This document shows positions 10,262 to 19,157 of a stretch of 64,000 nucleotides of DNA, one piece after another. Under the pieces are notes generated by a model. It did not search any database. It was not told the origin of the DNA and worked only from the letters and a program-made list of their open reading frames with translations. Location: the NCBI GenBank assembly GCA_949316235.1, contig OX438757.1, positions 20,170,005 through 20,234,004 of the forward strand, read 5' to 3'. The position numbers and the translations under genes were made by a program. The DNA comes from Oegoconia quadripuncta. Lineage: Eukaryota > Arthropoda > Insecta > Lepidoptera > Autostichidae. Each line of letters begins with the position of its first letter. The stretch's first letter is position 1.

Positions 10262-10982
10262 TAGGAAGCATTACGCGCATGATAGATGCAATTTCAGAGC
10301 ACTCCCCTTGACGTTAAGCTGAGTATTGGGATTCTCGGAGTTAACATCTCTAGTAACGTTCAATTCAGCGGTCATCTGGAGGATAAGGCCAAGTTGGCCT
10401 CCAAAAAGTTAGGCTCGTTACTTCACGCCGGCTCACCGCCTCCAACTTTATATGGCGCAAGTTCGGCCGCACGTGGAGTATTGTTCTAACCTATGGGCTG
10501 GGGTACCTCAGTACCAGCTTCTTCCTTTTAACCGCGTTCAACGTCGTGCAGTCCGAATTGTCGGCCAAGAGAGTCTCACTGACCGACTGTATCCCCTGGC
10601 GTTGCGAAGAGACGTCGCGTCCCTCTGCATTCTCTATCGCATATTTCATGGGGAGTGTTCTGAAGAACTGTTCGAGCTAATACCCGCTGCTCAATTTAAC
10701 CGATACACTTCTCGCCGAAAATTAAATTTCCATCCACATCACCTGGATGAGTGAAAGTCTACCACTGTACGTTTCTCAAGAAACTTCCTACCACGTACGA
10801 CCACCCTGTGGATCGAGTACGTCATTGGAACCTTCAAGAAACGAGCCTACACCTTCCTCAAAGGCCGGCAACGCATCTGTGACCCTTTTGGTGTTGCGGG
10901 TGTCCATGGGCGGCGGTGATTGCTTTCCATCAGGTGACTCGCATGCTCGTTTGCCGCCCTCTCAATATTAAAAAAAAAAAAA
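10262..10982 (+). pseudogene. LINE-D reverse-transcriptase carboxy end
   Basis: Encodes LGVNISSNVQFSGHLEDKA and LASKKLG (10,286-10,430), then after a frameshift AQVRPHVEYCSNLWAGVPQY and RVQRRAVRIVGQESLTDRL up to about 10,745. A TGG-to-TGA change gives a stop in [13 protein letters not shown], and an internal deletion of about 27 bp lies near 10,810. The 3' end is CCATCAGGTGACTCGCATGC, CGCCCTCTCAATATT and an A run at 10,970-10,982. Jockey/CR1-like by the YCSxLWAG block. Non-functional. Confidence 0.87.
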
Positions 10983-11258
10983 CAATTTAGCTCGCGCCGT
11001 GTCGTTGCAGTGCATAGTCGCCTATAGGGTCATATCCAAGCCGTGTACAAGGTCGGTGGGTGGTGCGTACTACGCGGCTGGTGTACGCGTGTCGCACGCG
11101 CTGTGAACGAGCTCCGTGTACCGACCAGAGTTCGTATTCATCACTGACTAATAGCAAATAGTAGAACTATTAGCTCCATGAATTGGATTATGAAGACAAG
11201 GAGAAACCTCATAGTGTCGTATAATAATTTCAATAAGTATTATTCAATAAATATATTA
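10983..11258. other. Spacer, nothing recognised
   Basis: GC-rich at first, then A/T-rich. No gene or repeat match. Confidence 0.4.
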
Positions 11259-11260
11259 TA

Positions 11261-11658
11261 TTAGGTCCTTACCTATGAAATTGGCGTTTTGTATGAAGAA
11301 TTTCATTAAGACTGTTTTCTCCATACAAACATTTTTGATTTTTTTTTGGGAACGGCAAATCCAAATTTAGCTAAACTTCGTGTGTTATCGGATAACATTA
11401 AGTTAAGTATAGGCAGCGTTAATAAAAGTTTCAGCGAATCTAAGAAACGATTATGGGAAGCACATGAACAGAGCTCTGTTCAACTTTTTTTTATTATGTG
11501 ATTTAGCCGGAAATTAAAAAATGTTTAATTTGTGTCCTTGAAATAATATTCCATTTTCCAAATAAAAAACAAATTTGGATATAGCTTTAAAAATAGCAGG
11601 AATTGGTACATATGATTAACGAAGAAAAAAAACTCCAATTTCATAGGTAAAGACCCAA
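11261..11658. mobile_element. MITE-1 copy 1
   Basis: 398 bp with TIRs TTAGGTCCTTACCTATGAAA (left) and the complement of TTGGGTCTTTACCTATGAAA (right), continuing through ATTGGxGTTTT. Flanked on both sides by TA (11,259-11,260 and 11,659-11,660), as for Tc1/mariner-type elements. It has no transposase frame. The second copy is at 43,085-43,488. Confidence 0.85.
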
Positions 11659-11886
11659 TATTACAACCACATACACAGGTAGAATCCTTACTCACTAATT
11701 GCGATATAAAGGTGTTTATTCTAACTTCTATATTTGCGCAAACATATACACCCTTGTTTTGGCAAACACATATACACACATGCACACACTCACACTCAAT
11801 CAAAGTTATGTCCACATCCTGTCCTGTCTCACAATGTAAGACGCTACTCCGGAGGGTGAGAGGCTAGTCTGTCACACAGGTTTCCT
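11659..11886. other. CA-rich spacer
   Basis: Contains ACACATATACACACATGCAC and similar CA-rich sequence. No gene. Confidence 0.5.
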
Positions 11887-12370
11887 TTTTTTTTTTTTAT
11901 ATGAGAGGGCGGCAAACGAGCATGCGGGTCACCTGATGGAAAGCAATCACCGCCGCCCATGGACACCCGCAACACCAAAAGGGTCACAGATGCGTTGCCG
12001 GCCTTTGAGGAAGGTGTAGGCTCGTTTCTTGAAGGTTCCAATGTCGTACTCGTCCGGGAATACTGCTGCCGGAAGTCCGTTCCACAGGGTGGTCGTACGT
12101 GGTAAGAAGTTTCTTGAGAAACGTACAGTGGTAGACTTCCACTCATCCAGGTGATGTGGATGGAAATTTAATTTTCTAATTTAAAAGAAGTGTATCGGTT
12201 AAATTGAGCAGCGGGTATTAGCTCGAACAGTTCTTCAGAACACTCCCCATGAAATATGCGATAGAGAATGCAGAGGGACGCGACGTCTCTTCGCAACGCC
12301 AGGGGATCCAGTCGGTCAGTGAGACTCTCTTGGCCGACAATTCGGACTGCGCGACGTTGAACGCGTACGG
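11887..12370 (-). pseudogene. LINE-D carboxy end, inverted relative to the 10.3 kb copy
   Basis: The minus strand encodes RVQRRAVRIVGQESLTDRLD, CILYRIFHGECSEELFELIP, then [20 protein letters not shown] and [20 protein letters not shown] with a natural stop after GVHGRR. A T run at 11,889-11,900 is the tail. It is better preserved than the plus-strand copy: the Trp and the [14 protein letters not shown] segment lost there are present here. 5'-truncated near 12,370. Confidence 0.87.
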
Positions 12371-12396
12371 ACACCAGGCTCTCATAAAAACTATGT

Positions 12397-12401
12397 ACTT
12401 T
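12397..12401. repeat. Target-site duplication ACTTT, left
   Basis: ACTTT directly before the LTR is repeated directly after the other LTR (16,870-16,874). A 5-bp duplication is usual for Gypsy-type integrases. Confidence 0.93.
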
Positions 12402-12512
12402 TGTGAAGTATGTAGTAAAGGAAAACGACCGTCTCGTAATGCAGCTGGTTTATTACTGTCTCACATAACACAGGCTTACATACACATGTGTGCGTTCGCA
12501 ACATACACACCA
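12402..12512 (-). repeat. 3' LTR
   Basis: 111 bp, starting TGGTGTGTATG and ending CTACATACTTCACA on the element strand. An AATAAA polyadenylation signal lies at 12,449-12,454. Identical to the 5' LTR. Confidence 0.96.
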
Positions 12513-12514
12513 AT

Positions 12515-12525
12515 TCTCCCTTCTT
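12515..12525 (-). promoter_or_regulatory. Polypurine tract
   Basis: AAGAAGGGAGA on the element strand, two bases before the 3' LTR. This is the usual place and composition for the plus-strand DNA primer. Confidence 0.85.
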
Positions 12526-12566
12526 AATTCGTAAATCTGCGAACAATAGAAATACTTAAATAAGTC

Positions 12567-15500
12567 TTACAATTTATAATTAATTTTCTTATTTCTAGGT
12601 CGCAATTGCACTGCTCTGTCTATTGTCTCCGGACTACGCTCGAGGGACCGACCCATCCCACCCCCTGCGTCCTCGTTCTCATCTGTTCCGACAGGGTGCG
12701 TCTCGGTCAGTCGCTCGGGCTCGTCCATACCTTCACCATCCTGTGCCTCCGTCCACTCATCCTCCTCTCCACTGACACTCTCATTTTCATCAATAGGTTC
12801 TCCTGAAAAAGGCTGTAAATTGAGGTCTGCCTGTTGACTGGTGGTCGAGGGTGAAACAGTGGTCGGAGACACGCATTGTGGTGGCGGAGACGTCTGGTCG
12901 CTAGTACTTACAACACCCGGTGTTGTATCAGAATTATCATTGCTGGAACCTAATGGCCCGCCTGTATATTTTAATAATTGGTCTAGGTGTCTGATGCATG
13001 TAACATTATAGTGATCTACAAATATTTTAAACATTCTACGTCCATGTTTCTTTAGAATTGTTCCTAAAGTCCAAACTTCTTTTCTTTGTATAAACCACCG
13101 TAACCAAACCACATCTCCTATTTTAAATTGCCTGCCTTTACTTAGTACTACACTGGGGTCACTTTGGACGGATTTAGAAATCTGGTTTTGTTTCGGTAGG
13201 ATCAAGTCTAATCTTGACCTAAGGTCACGTCCTAATAACAACTTTGCCGGAGTCATTCCAGTTGCACAATGAATAGTATTACGATATTCGAAAAGAAATC
13301 CTAGCAATTTATCCTCTATTACTAGTTTTGATACGTTTTCACATAATATAGATTTAAGCATCTTTTTACAGGTTTTCACAGAATTTTCTGCCTGCCCATT
13401 GCTGGATGGGTGGTATACAGGAGAATTGAGATACCGAATGCCATTCGTTGTACAAAATTTATTAAATTCATTTGAATTAATTTTTGTGTCGTTATCTGAG
13501 ACTACTATATTCGGTATCCCAAATCTGGAAAATAAATATTTTAGCTTCGAAATCAGTGCATGAGTAGACGTACCACAATTCATATAGATACATTCCAACC
13601 ATTTGCTATATGCGTCTATAACTACCAGATATGTTCTCTGACCGATCGACAAATAATCGATATGCAATCGTTGCCATGCGCCGGCGGGGCGCGGCCAGGG
13701 CGAGGGGGGTGCGCGTGGCGGGGCACTGCGCGCGCCTGCACAGTTGCTACAGCCACCCACCCAGTGCTCGATATCGCGGTCGATTCCCGGCCACCACATA
13801 CGAGTACGCGCAGAACTTTTTGTCTTTACAATTCCAAAATGTCCTGAATGCAATTCCTTTAACATACGTGTCCTAAACTCACTCGGTACGACTATCCTGT
13901 GGCCACGGAAAAGACAACCATTGTCGATCTCTAAATCCATTTTACGATTAAAATATGGACTGATGTCGGAACAATTGATCTTTTTTGGCCAACCATGTAT
14001 CATGTACTTTCTTACCGTTTTTAAAACTTTATCGTTTTCTGTAGCTATCCTAATATCATCAAACGTCACCGGTGCCACGTTTGAATCTAAAAATTTTAAA
14101 AACGATTCACCACCTAAATCACAATTGTCGTCCCTAGTATCAAGGGGAAGGGGCGCACGAGAAAAAAAATCTGCCACTACATTATTCGTGCTGCTAATAT
14201 ATTGAACTGTGTAATTATAGGCTGACAATATAATCGCATATCTTTGCAAACGAGAAGCGGCCATTACTGATATACCGACCTTTTTCCCAAAGATTGACAG
14301 TAAGGGGCGGTGATCCGTTTTCAAAACAAACGGATCGCGACGACCGTATAGATATTGGTGAAATCTTTTGACACCGAAAACTATAGCTGTAGCCTCTTTT
14401 TGAATTTGACTGTAATTCCGTTCGCTAGCTGAGAGTGACCTTGACGCGAAGGCCAGAGGTCGCTCGTTGCCGTTCGTGTCCCGCTGCGCCAGCACCGCGC
14501 CTAGGCCGGCCGGGCCCGCGTCCACCGCCAGCACCAGCTGCGCGGCAGGGTCAAAGTGAGTCAACACCAACTCGGACGCCAGCACGCGTTTGACCTTATC
14601 GAAAGCGTGCTGCTGACGCTCCCCCCACTGCCACGTCATACCGGCGCGTAGTAATTCATGCAGAGGACACAGTATCGCTGATGCATTTGGCACGAAATTA
14701 CGATAATAATTTACGACACCCAGAAATCGTTTTACTTCTAACACGTTAGTGGGACACGGGGCCTTAACAATAGCTTTGATCTTTTCTGGGCAAGTTTTTA
14801 ACCCATGTTTATCTATTACATAACCTAAATATGTTACACTCGGTTGAAAAAATACGCATTTTTCTTTTTGTAGTCTGAGACCCGCGTTACTTAACCTTCT
14901 TAGAACTTCCCTTAATCTACTTAGGTGGATAGATTTGGTGGGGCCCGTTACGCAGACATCGTCCAGCCAGCAACTAACCCCCTCGATTCCCGCCAGTAAT
15001 GTTTCCATCGAGCGCTGGAAAATAGCCGGGGCGTTGGCTAAACCATACACTAAACGCGTATATTTAAACAATCCTTTGCTGGTACTAATGGTTGTAAGCT
15101 CCTGCGACGATTCTGAAATCTCAAATTGATTGTATGCGTTACTAAGATCTAATTTGCTGTAACATTCACCCCCACCTATTTTAGCAAACACTTCTTCTAT
15201 ACGAGGTAATGGATACTTATCTATAAGCATGTCTTTATTTAATGTAACGGAAAAATCGCCCGCAATTCGGACTTTCCCGTTTTCTTTTAAAACAGGCACT
15301 ATGGGCGTGGCGTACTTAGAATAACTAACTGGGACCAGAATACCTAAACCTACAAGCCTATCTATTTCTTCTTCTACCCGGTCTTTGAGTGCAAACGGAA
15401 CAGAGCGCGGTTTAAAAAATCTCGGTTCAGACCCTTCCTTGACTTGCAAAGCGACTTTGAATTTATTAAACCTGCCTAACTCGTCCTTAAACAATTCTGA

Positions 15501-16712
15501 GTATTCATTGAGTACTTGTCGTACGTCACTCGAACACTGATTTGAGCTCACAATATTATTATTATTTGATGAAAAATATATTTCGAATTCTTCCATAAAA
15601 TCACGCCCCAATAACGGTGGTCCGCCATTTTGTACAACGTAGATTTTTAACTGCTTTGTCAATTTTAAATAAGTCACTTCAGTTATAAAGAAACCTAGAG
15701 GCGTAATTTTATGGCCGTTATATAAACACATTTTTATATCTCCATCATGTAATTTAATGTTTGAGAAAAATTTACGATACAGTTTATCTGATATTACCGT
15801 CGATCCTGAGCCCGAATCGAGTTCCATTTGAAATTCGAATTTATTAACAGTAACTGTAATTAAAATGGGAGCACGATTAACGTACCTCAGGTTGAACAAA
15901 TCACATTCCTTGCAGTCCTTGTCCTTTGCATCGCCCTCCGCGTCAATGTTGTACACACGCACCGAACCTTTTTTTTCGCACATTTTCACTAAATGCCCTT
16001 TTACACCACAAGCACGACAACGATAACCTTTATAACGACATCGCTCGGCACTATGGCTCCTTAGCCCGCACACGGAACAGCGCTCCTCTCCCTCGGCGCG
16101 GTCGGTGGCCCGCCTACCGCCGCCGCTCACCCGGTACACCGGCTCCTGCTTGAACTGCGGTGGCGCCGCAAGCGCGGCCGCCCGCGCCTGCCGCGCGCAC
16201 GCCGCCTGCTGAGCCACCTCCACCGCCCTCGCGAACGTAAGCGCGGCGGCGTCCTGCTCGAATAGCCGGTCCCGCTCGGGGCCAGCGCTCATGCCGAGCA
16301 CGAACTTGTCCCGCAGGGCTGTCTCCAGGGTGCTGCCGAAGTCGCAGTGGACGGCGAGACCTCTGATTCTTGCCGCCCACTCCTCGACACTCTCTCCCGC
16401 TGCCCGGGTCGCTTCGTAAAACTTTGCCCTGTCGACGAATGTACACCGTTTCGGCTTGAAGTGTCCATTGAGTACAGCAACCAGCTCCTCGAACGTGACT
16501 TCTTCGAGTACCTTTGGATGCACCAAATTACGCGCCAGACGGTAGGTGTCGTCTGACAAATGCGTTAGCAACAAGGCACTCCTGTTTCCCTTATTTAAAC
16601 TTTCGTTTAATTTTATAAATTGAATTAAACGACTATTAAAAATTTCCCATTCCTGAGTGTTATGGTCAAAAACACTGAGTTTTCCTATAAGAGCACTCAT
16701 TTTTACACTCAA
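12567..16712 (-). CDS. gag-pol: Gag-Pol polyprotein of Mag-like Gypsy retrotransposon
   Basis: 1,381 residues, no internal stop. Gag: capsid-like region about 1-170, then two CX2CX4HX4C knuckles (C212-C225 and C232-C245) that bind RNA. Aspartic protease: active site LDSGSGS (D299) and LLGRD flap-end motif (367-371). Reverse transcriptase: KLDLSNAYNQ with D522, RLVYGLANAPAIFQ (553-566), and catalytic box WLDD (582-585), with Trp where Tyr is usual. RNase H: D731, E773, D800, D848. Integrase: zinc site H955, H958, C988, C991, then D1019, D1073 and E1109 with 35 residues between the last two. The acidic, Ser/Pro-rich tail (about 1255-1381) has no chromodomain. The start codon lies only 46 bp inside the 5' LTR. 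All catalytic acids are present, so activity is plausible but inferred. Confidence 0.97.
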   Translation of the reverse strand: MSVKMSALIGKLSVFDHNTQEWEIFNSRLIQFIKLNESLNKGNRSALLLTHLSDDTYRLARNLVHPKVLEEVTFEELVAVLNGHFKPKRCTFVDRAKFYEATRAAGESVEEWAARIRGLAVHCDFGSTLETALRDKFVLGMSAGPERDRLFEQDAAALTFARAVEVAQQAACARQARAAALAAPPQFKQEPVYRVSGGGRRATDRAEGEERCSVCGLRSHSAERCRYKGYRCRACGVKGHLVKMCEKKGSVRVYNIDAEGDAKDKDCKECDLFNLRYVNRAPILITVTVNKFEFQMELDSGSGSTVISDKLYRKFFSNIKLHDGDIKMCLYNGHKITPLGFFITEVTYLKLTKQLKIYVVQNGGPPLLGRDFMEEFEIYFSSNNNNIVSSNQCSSDVRQVLNEYSELFKDELGRFNKFKVALQVKEGSEPRFFKPRSVPFALKDRVEEEIDRLVGLGILVPVSYSKYATPIVPVLKENGKVRIAGDFSVTLNKDMLIDKYPLPRIEEVFAKIGGGECYSKLDLSNAYNQFEISESSQELTTISTSKGLFKYTRLVYGLANAPAIFQRSMETLLAGIEGVSCWLDDVCVTGPTKSIHLSRLREVLRRLSNAGLRLQKEKCVFFQPSVTYLGYVIDKHGLKTCPEKIKAIVKAPCPTNVLEVKRFLGVVNYYRNFVPNASAILCPLHELLRAGMTWQWGERQQHAFDKVKRVLASELVLTHFDPAAQLVLAVDAGPAGLGAVLAQRDTNGNERPLAFASRSLSASERNYSQIQKEATAIVFGVKRFHQYLYGRRDPFVLKTDHRPLLSIFGKKVGISVMAASRLQRYAIILSAYNYTVQYISSTNNVVADFFSRAPLPLDTRDDNCDLGGESFLKFLDSNVAPVTFDDIRIATENDKVLKTVRKYMIHGWPKKINCSDISPYFNRKMDLEIDNGCLFRGHRIVVPSEFRTRMLKELHSGHFGIVKTKSSARTRMWWPGIDRDIEHWVGGCSNCAGARSAPPRAPPSPWPRPAGAWQRLHIDYLSIGQRTYLVVIDAYSKWLECIYMNCGTSTHALISKLKYLFSRFGIPNIVVSDNDTKINSNEFNKFCTTNGIRYLNSPVYHPSSNGQAENSVKTCKKMLKSILCENVSKLVIEDKLLGFLFEYRNTIHCATGMTPAKLLLGRDLRSRLDLILPKQNQISKSVQSDPSVVLSKGRQFKIGDVVWLRWFIQRKEVWTLGTILKKHGRRMFKIFVDHYNVTCIRHLDQLLKYTGGPLGSSNDNSDTTPGVVSTSDQTSPPPQCVSPTTVSPSTTSQQADLNLQPFSGEPIDENESVSGEEDEWTEAQDGEGMDEPERLTETHPVGTDENEDAGGGMGRSLERSPETIDRAVQLRPRNKKINYKL
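14958..14969 (-). other. RT catalytic box WLDD in gag-pol
   Basis: The codons read Trp-Leu-Asp-Asp (TGG first) where retroelement RTs normally have Tyr-x-Asp-Asp. Both metal-binding Asp residues are kept. Confidence 0.9.
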
Positions 16713-16744
16713 CTTTTTATTTTTTTTATTTTGTGGGTAAGTTT

Positions 16745-16757
16745 ATCCTCGTCGCCA
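16745..16757 (-). promoter_or_regulatory. Primer-binding site, tRNA-Ser(GCU)-like
   Basis: TGGCGACGAGGAT on the element strand starts one base inside the 5' LTR. It is complementary to a tRNA 3' end ATCCTCGTCGCCA, which fits animal tRNA-Ser(GCU) as I know it. Mag itself is described as Ser-tRNA primed. Confidence 0.8.
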
Positions 16758-16758
16758 C

Positions 16759-16869
16759 TGTGAAGTATGTAGTAAAGGAAAACGACCGTCTCGTAATGCA
16801 GCTGGTTTATTACTGTCTCACATAACACAGGCTTACATACACATGTGTGCGTTCGCAACATACACACCA
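16759..16869 (-). repeat. 5' LTR
   Basis: 111 bp, identical to the copy at 12,402-12,512. AATAAA complement at 16,806-16,811. It should carry the promoter, but no TATA box is obvious. Confidence 0.96.
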
Positions 16870-16874
16870 ACTTT
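16870..16874. repeat. Target-site duplication ACTTT, right
   Basis: Matches 12,397-12,401 exactly. Confidence 0.93.
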
Positions 16875-16940
16875 ACTAAAGTCAAATAGAAGTTATTGGC
16901 ATAGGTCGTTTAATTTTTATACATAATAGCTATCCGGAGA

Positions 16941-16995
16941 TTGATATGCGATTGATATGCGATTGATATGCGATTGATATGCGATTGATATGCGA
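16941..16995 (+). repeat. 11-bp tandem repeat, five perfect units
   Basis: TTGATATGCGA five times without a change. MITE-2 copy A has one related unit (TTGATATGGGA) at the same place, so the array grew after the copies split. Confidence 0.95.
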
Positions 16996-17159
16996 TTGGC
17001 GGGAATCTTAGGGATTCCTGTCATGCGAAATTTATTTAGAGCTCATATTTTGTCCAACTTTTCTTTATTTGTTTAATTGAATGGTGTAATTATGTGGAAT
17101 AGCTACAAACACGACCGTCAAATGACACAATTATAATGTCTTATTCTATTAGCATTATT

Positions 17160-17420
17160 ATTAAATTCTTTATTGCACACAAAAATAAAATACAAAGAAC
17201 ATTTAACAGAGACGATGAAGTGTATAAAGGCGGTCTTATCGCTGATAGCGATTTCTTCCAGACAACCTCAGTTAAAGAAGCTTTTTAGTAAGTAGTTGGA
17301 TAGTGCAAAGTAAAAGCTGAATAACTTAAATATCAGTAGGTACATAGACGATACATATAAAATACACAGGTATAGTGGAATACATACAAATCAAATATTC
17401 TATGATAGCGTTGAAAAAAA
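17160..17420 (-). mobile_element. LINE 3' end inside MITE-2 copy B
   Basis: Minus-strand 3' end: TTATTATTAAATTCTTTATT, TGCACACAAAAATAAAATAC, then GGCGGTCTTATCGCTGATAG. Same family as 10,118-10,255. No coding part left. Confidence 0.55.
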
Positions 17421-17600
17421 ATAAAGACGACCTATGCCAATACCTTCTATTTCACTTACCTAATATGCCCTATTTTATTCCTTACGGTAAAACAACTTAT
17501 CCGGTATATTTTTGTGAAAGAAAATAAAAACTTTTTGTAATATTATACATAGGTACGATAAAGGCGACACGTGACCATGCAGGGTGTCCTTTAATTGGCA

Positions 17601-18128
17601 TTTTTTTTTTTTTTTTTTTTTTTATGATTGACTGGATACGCGTTTGACCACAATCTCACCTGATGGAAAGTGACGATGTGGTCGGAGATGAAGCACGCGA
17701 TCTCAGTAAATGCCTATTCACTCTGCTCTTGAAGATCCCAAGGTTGTAGGATTCAGGAAAGACTGACGCCGGAAGGGAGTTCCATGCCTTGGCTGTTCGG
17801 ATGATGAATGAAGTGTCGAACTTCTTAGTGCGAATGTTCGGTATATTAACTATATACGGGTGGAATCCCTCCCCACGCCTAGTGGTCCGAAGATGGAAGG
17901 GTGACGGTGGAATAAGATTATGTAATTCCAACGCACACTCCCCGAAATGTATCCTGTAAAAAACTGAGAGACAGGCGACTTTGCGACGGTGTTCAAGGCT
18001 CTGCAATTTAGCAGTCATCGAACTATCACCTATAAGTCTCATGGCACGTCGTTCCACAGAATCGAGTGCAGCTAGTTGGTACTTGGCTGAACCATCCCAG
18101 AGGTGACAGCAATATTCCATGCACGAGC
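17601..18128 (-). pseudogene. LINE-B carboxy-terminal fragment (best copy)
   Basis: The minus strand encodes SCMEYCCHLWDGSAKYQLAA, SVERRAMRLIGDSSMT, GECALELHNLIPPSPFHLRT, IIRTAKAWNSLPASVF and GIFKSRVNRHLL, then a short 3' UTR and a 23-T run (the tail) at 17,601. This is the thumb and carboxy end of a Jockey/CR1-like reverse transcriptase. It reads open to the end, but the catalytic core is missing through 5' truncation. Upstream it joins the GCATAA element. Confidence 0.88.
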
Positions 18129-18620
18129 ATAATCTAATTGTCCTAATATAAATCCGCATAACAGACTTGGCATAACGCAAATGCGCATAATATTAAATCC
18201 GCCTAATAATAAAATCACATAATACAAAAACTGCATAATATAAATGTGCATATCATTATCTAGTATAACTTTAATATTTATAAAATCAATTTACATAACA
18301 TATTACCGAGTACCCATACATAGTTATTTAAGGCTGTATAAAACTTGCTCATCATATTGTGGCGAGCGAGCAAGATGGGTCGGAGCACCCCGACACTGTT
18401 GGTTAGGTTCAGAAGGTTCAGCCTTCGATGTTAGGTTGAACGTAACAATTTATTTCGAATTTTTCATGAGTATGAAAACTAACATTATACTTATTAAATT
18501 TATGCTTTGTTATTGTTATGAATATTAATATTAAGCACATTAAGATTATGCGGTTTTAAAATTATGCGGATTATGTTATGCGAGTTAAAAATAGGAGTAT
18601 TTAATGTATGCGTTTTAATA
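18129..18620. mobile_element. Element with opposed arrays of GCATAA motifs
   Basis: The left side (18,125-18,255) has about six GCATAA/ACATAA motifs on the plus strand (CCGCATAACAG, GGCATAACGC, GCGCATAATATT, CACATAATAC, TGCATAATAT), roughly every 15-25 bp. The right side (18,540-18,615) has them inverted (GATTATGCGG, AATTATGCGG, GTTATGCGAG, TGTATGCG). The centre holds a GC-richer block near 18,360-18,440. It looks like a non-autonomous transposon with subterminal binding-site arrays. Exact ends and class are unclear. Confidence 0.5.
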
Positions 18621-19157
18621 TAGACCCAACCATGCATCTATAGTAATTAGTTACCCATGAAAATTAATAATTGATTATTGATTGTTTGAATAGCCACAGC
18701 TTTCCAAAGCAAATCTAATAAAAATAAATTAAAAGTGTAATTAGAAAAAAACACAGCCAAGTTCTGAAGGACTTCCATTCCGCACCAAACTTTAGTAATG
18801 GGGTCACAAACCAAGCCGCAACCACGAATTATGTACACCAAGTCGTGTAGTTGCCCTCAATTAGGTTTCATAACAAGGCGAGCTGATAATCACGCCAACA
18901 AATCCATCATACTCTACCCGAGGGCAGTGAGCAGGGAGGGGCATTGCGGACAACCACCTCGGGGTCAGCGGAGGTCACCATAATATTATCAGAAAAAATA
19001 ATCGGAACATTTCTCAGCACAAGAAGTTGGATTTTAGTGGGAATTCGGCAAGGATGGTGCATAATGTTTTAATGTACCATTTGAATTAATAAATATATTT
19101 TATTTGATCTTTTTACTCGACCGAAGAGAGGGCGTGTCTACGTGGATGTGGGATAAT
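18621..19157. other. Spacer, nothing recognised
   Basis: Includes short frames at 18,647-18,841 and 18,798-18,983 with no known motif. 18,860-18,985 is GC-richer and might be single-copy. Confidence 0.35.

Larger units (their letters stand above)
12402..16869 (-). mobile_element. Intact Mag-like Gypsy LTR retrotransposon, 4,468 bp
   Basis: Complete element on the minus strand: 111-bp LTRs with TG...CA ends, identical base for base in this sequence; a primer-binding site 1 nt inside the 5' LTR; one uninterrupted gag-pol frame of 1,381 codons; a purine tract next to the 3' LTR; and a perfect ACTTT duplication. There is no envelope gene. Very short LTRs, a Ser-tRNA primer, two CCHC knuckles and a fused gag-pol all fit the Mag lineage of Gypsy (family knowledge). 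Identical LTRs and an open frame indicate a recent insertion that may still be active. Before insertion, ACTTT would have joined the LINE-D flank to the MITE-2 side. Confidence 0.97.
16875..17506. mobile_element. MITE-2 copy B, left end lost
   Basis: Shares with copy A the inner left arm (AATAGAAGTTATTGGCATAG), the middle (GGCGGGAATCTTAGGG; CCGTCAAATGACACAATTA) and the whole right arm ending TTATCCGGTA, followed by TA (17,507-17,508). The outer left arm is missing where the Gypsy target lies. A LINE 3' end fills about 17,160-17,420. Confidence 0.75.

Noticed and set aside
13560..15129. Plus-strand frames of 64-153 codons opposite pol
   Set aside because: Antisense shadows of the intact gag-pol frame.
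16114..16446. Arg/Gly-rich frames overlapping gag
   Set aside because: Alternative-phase shadows of the GC-rich gag region of the Gypsy element.
12397..16874. Endogenous retrovirus with envelope
   Set aside because: No open frame follows pol; the stop at 12,567 is about 40 bp from the purine tract, so there is no room for an envelope gene.
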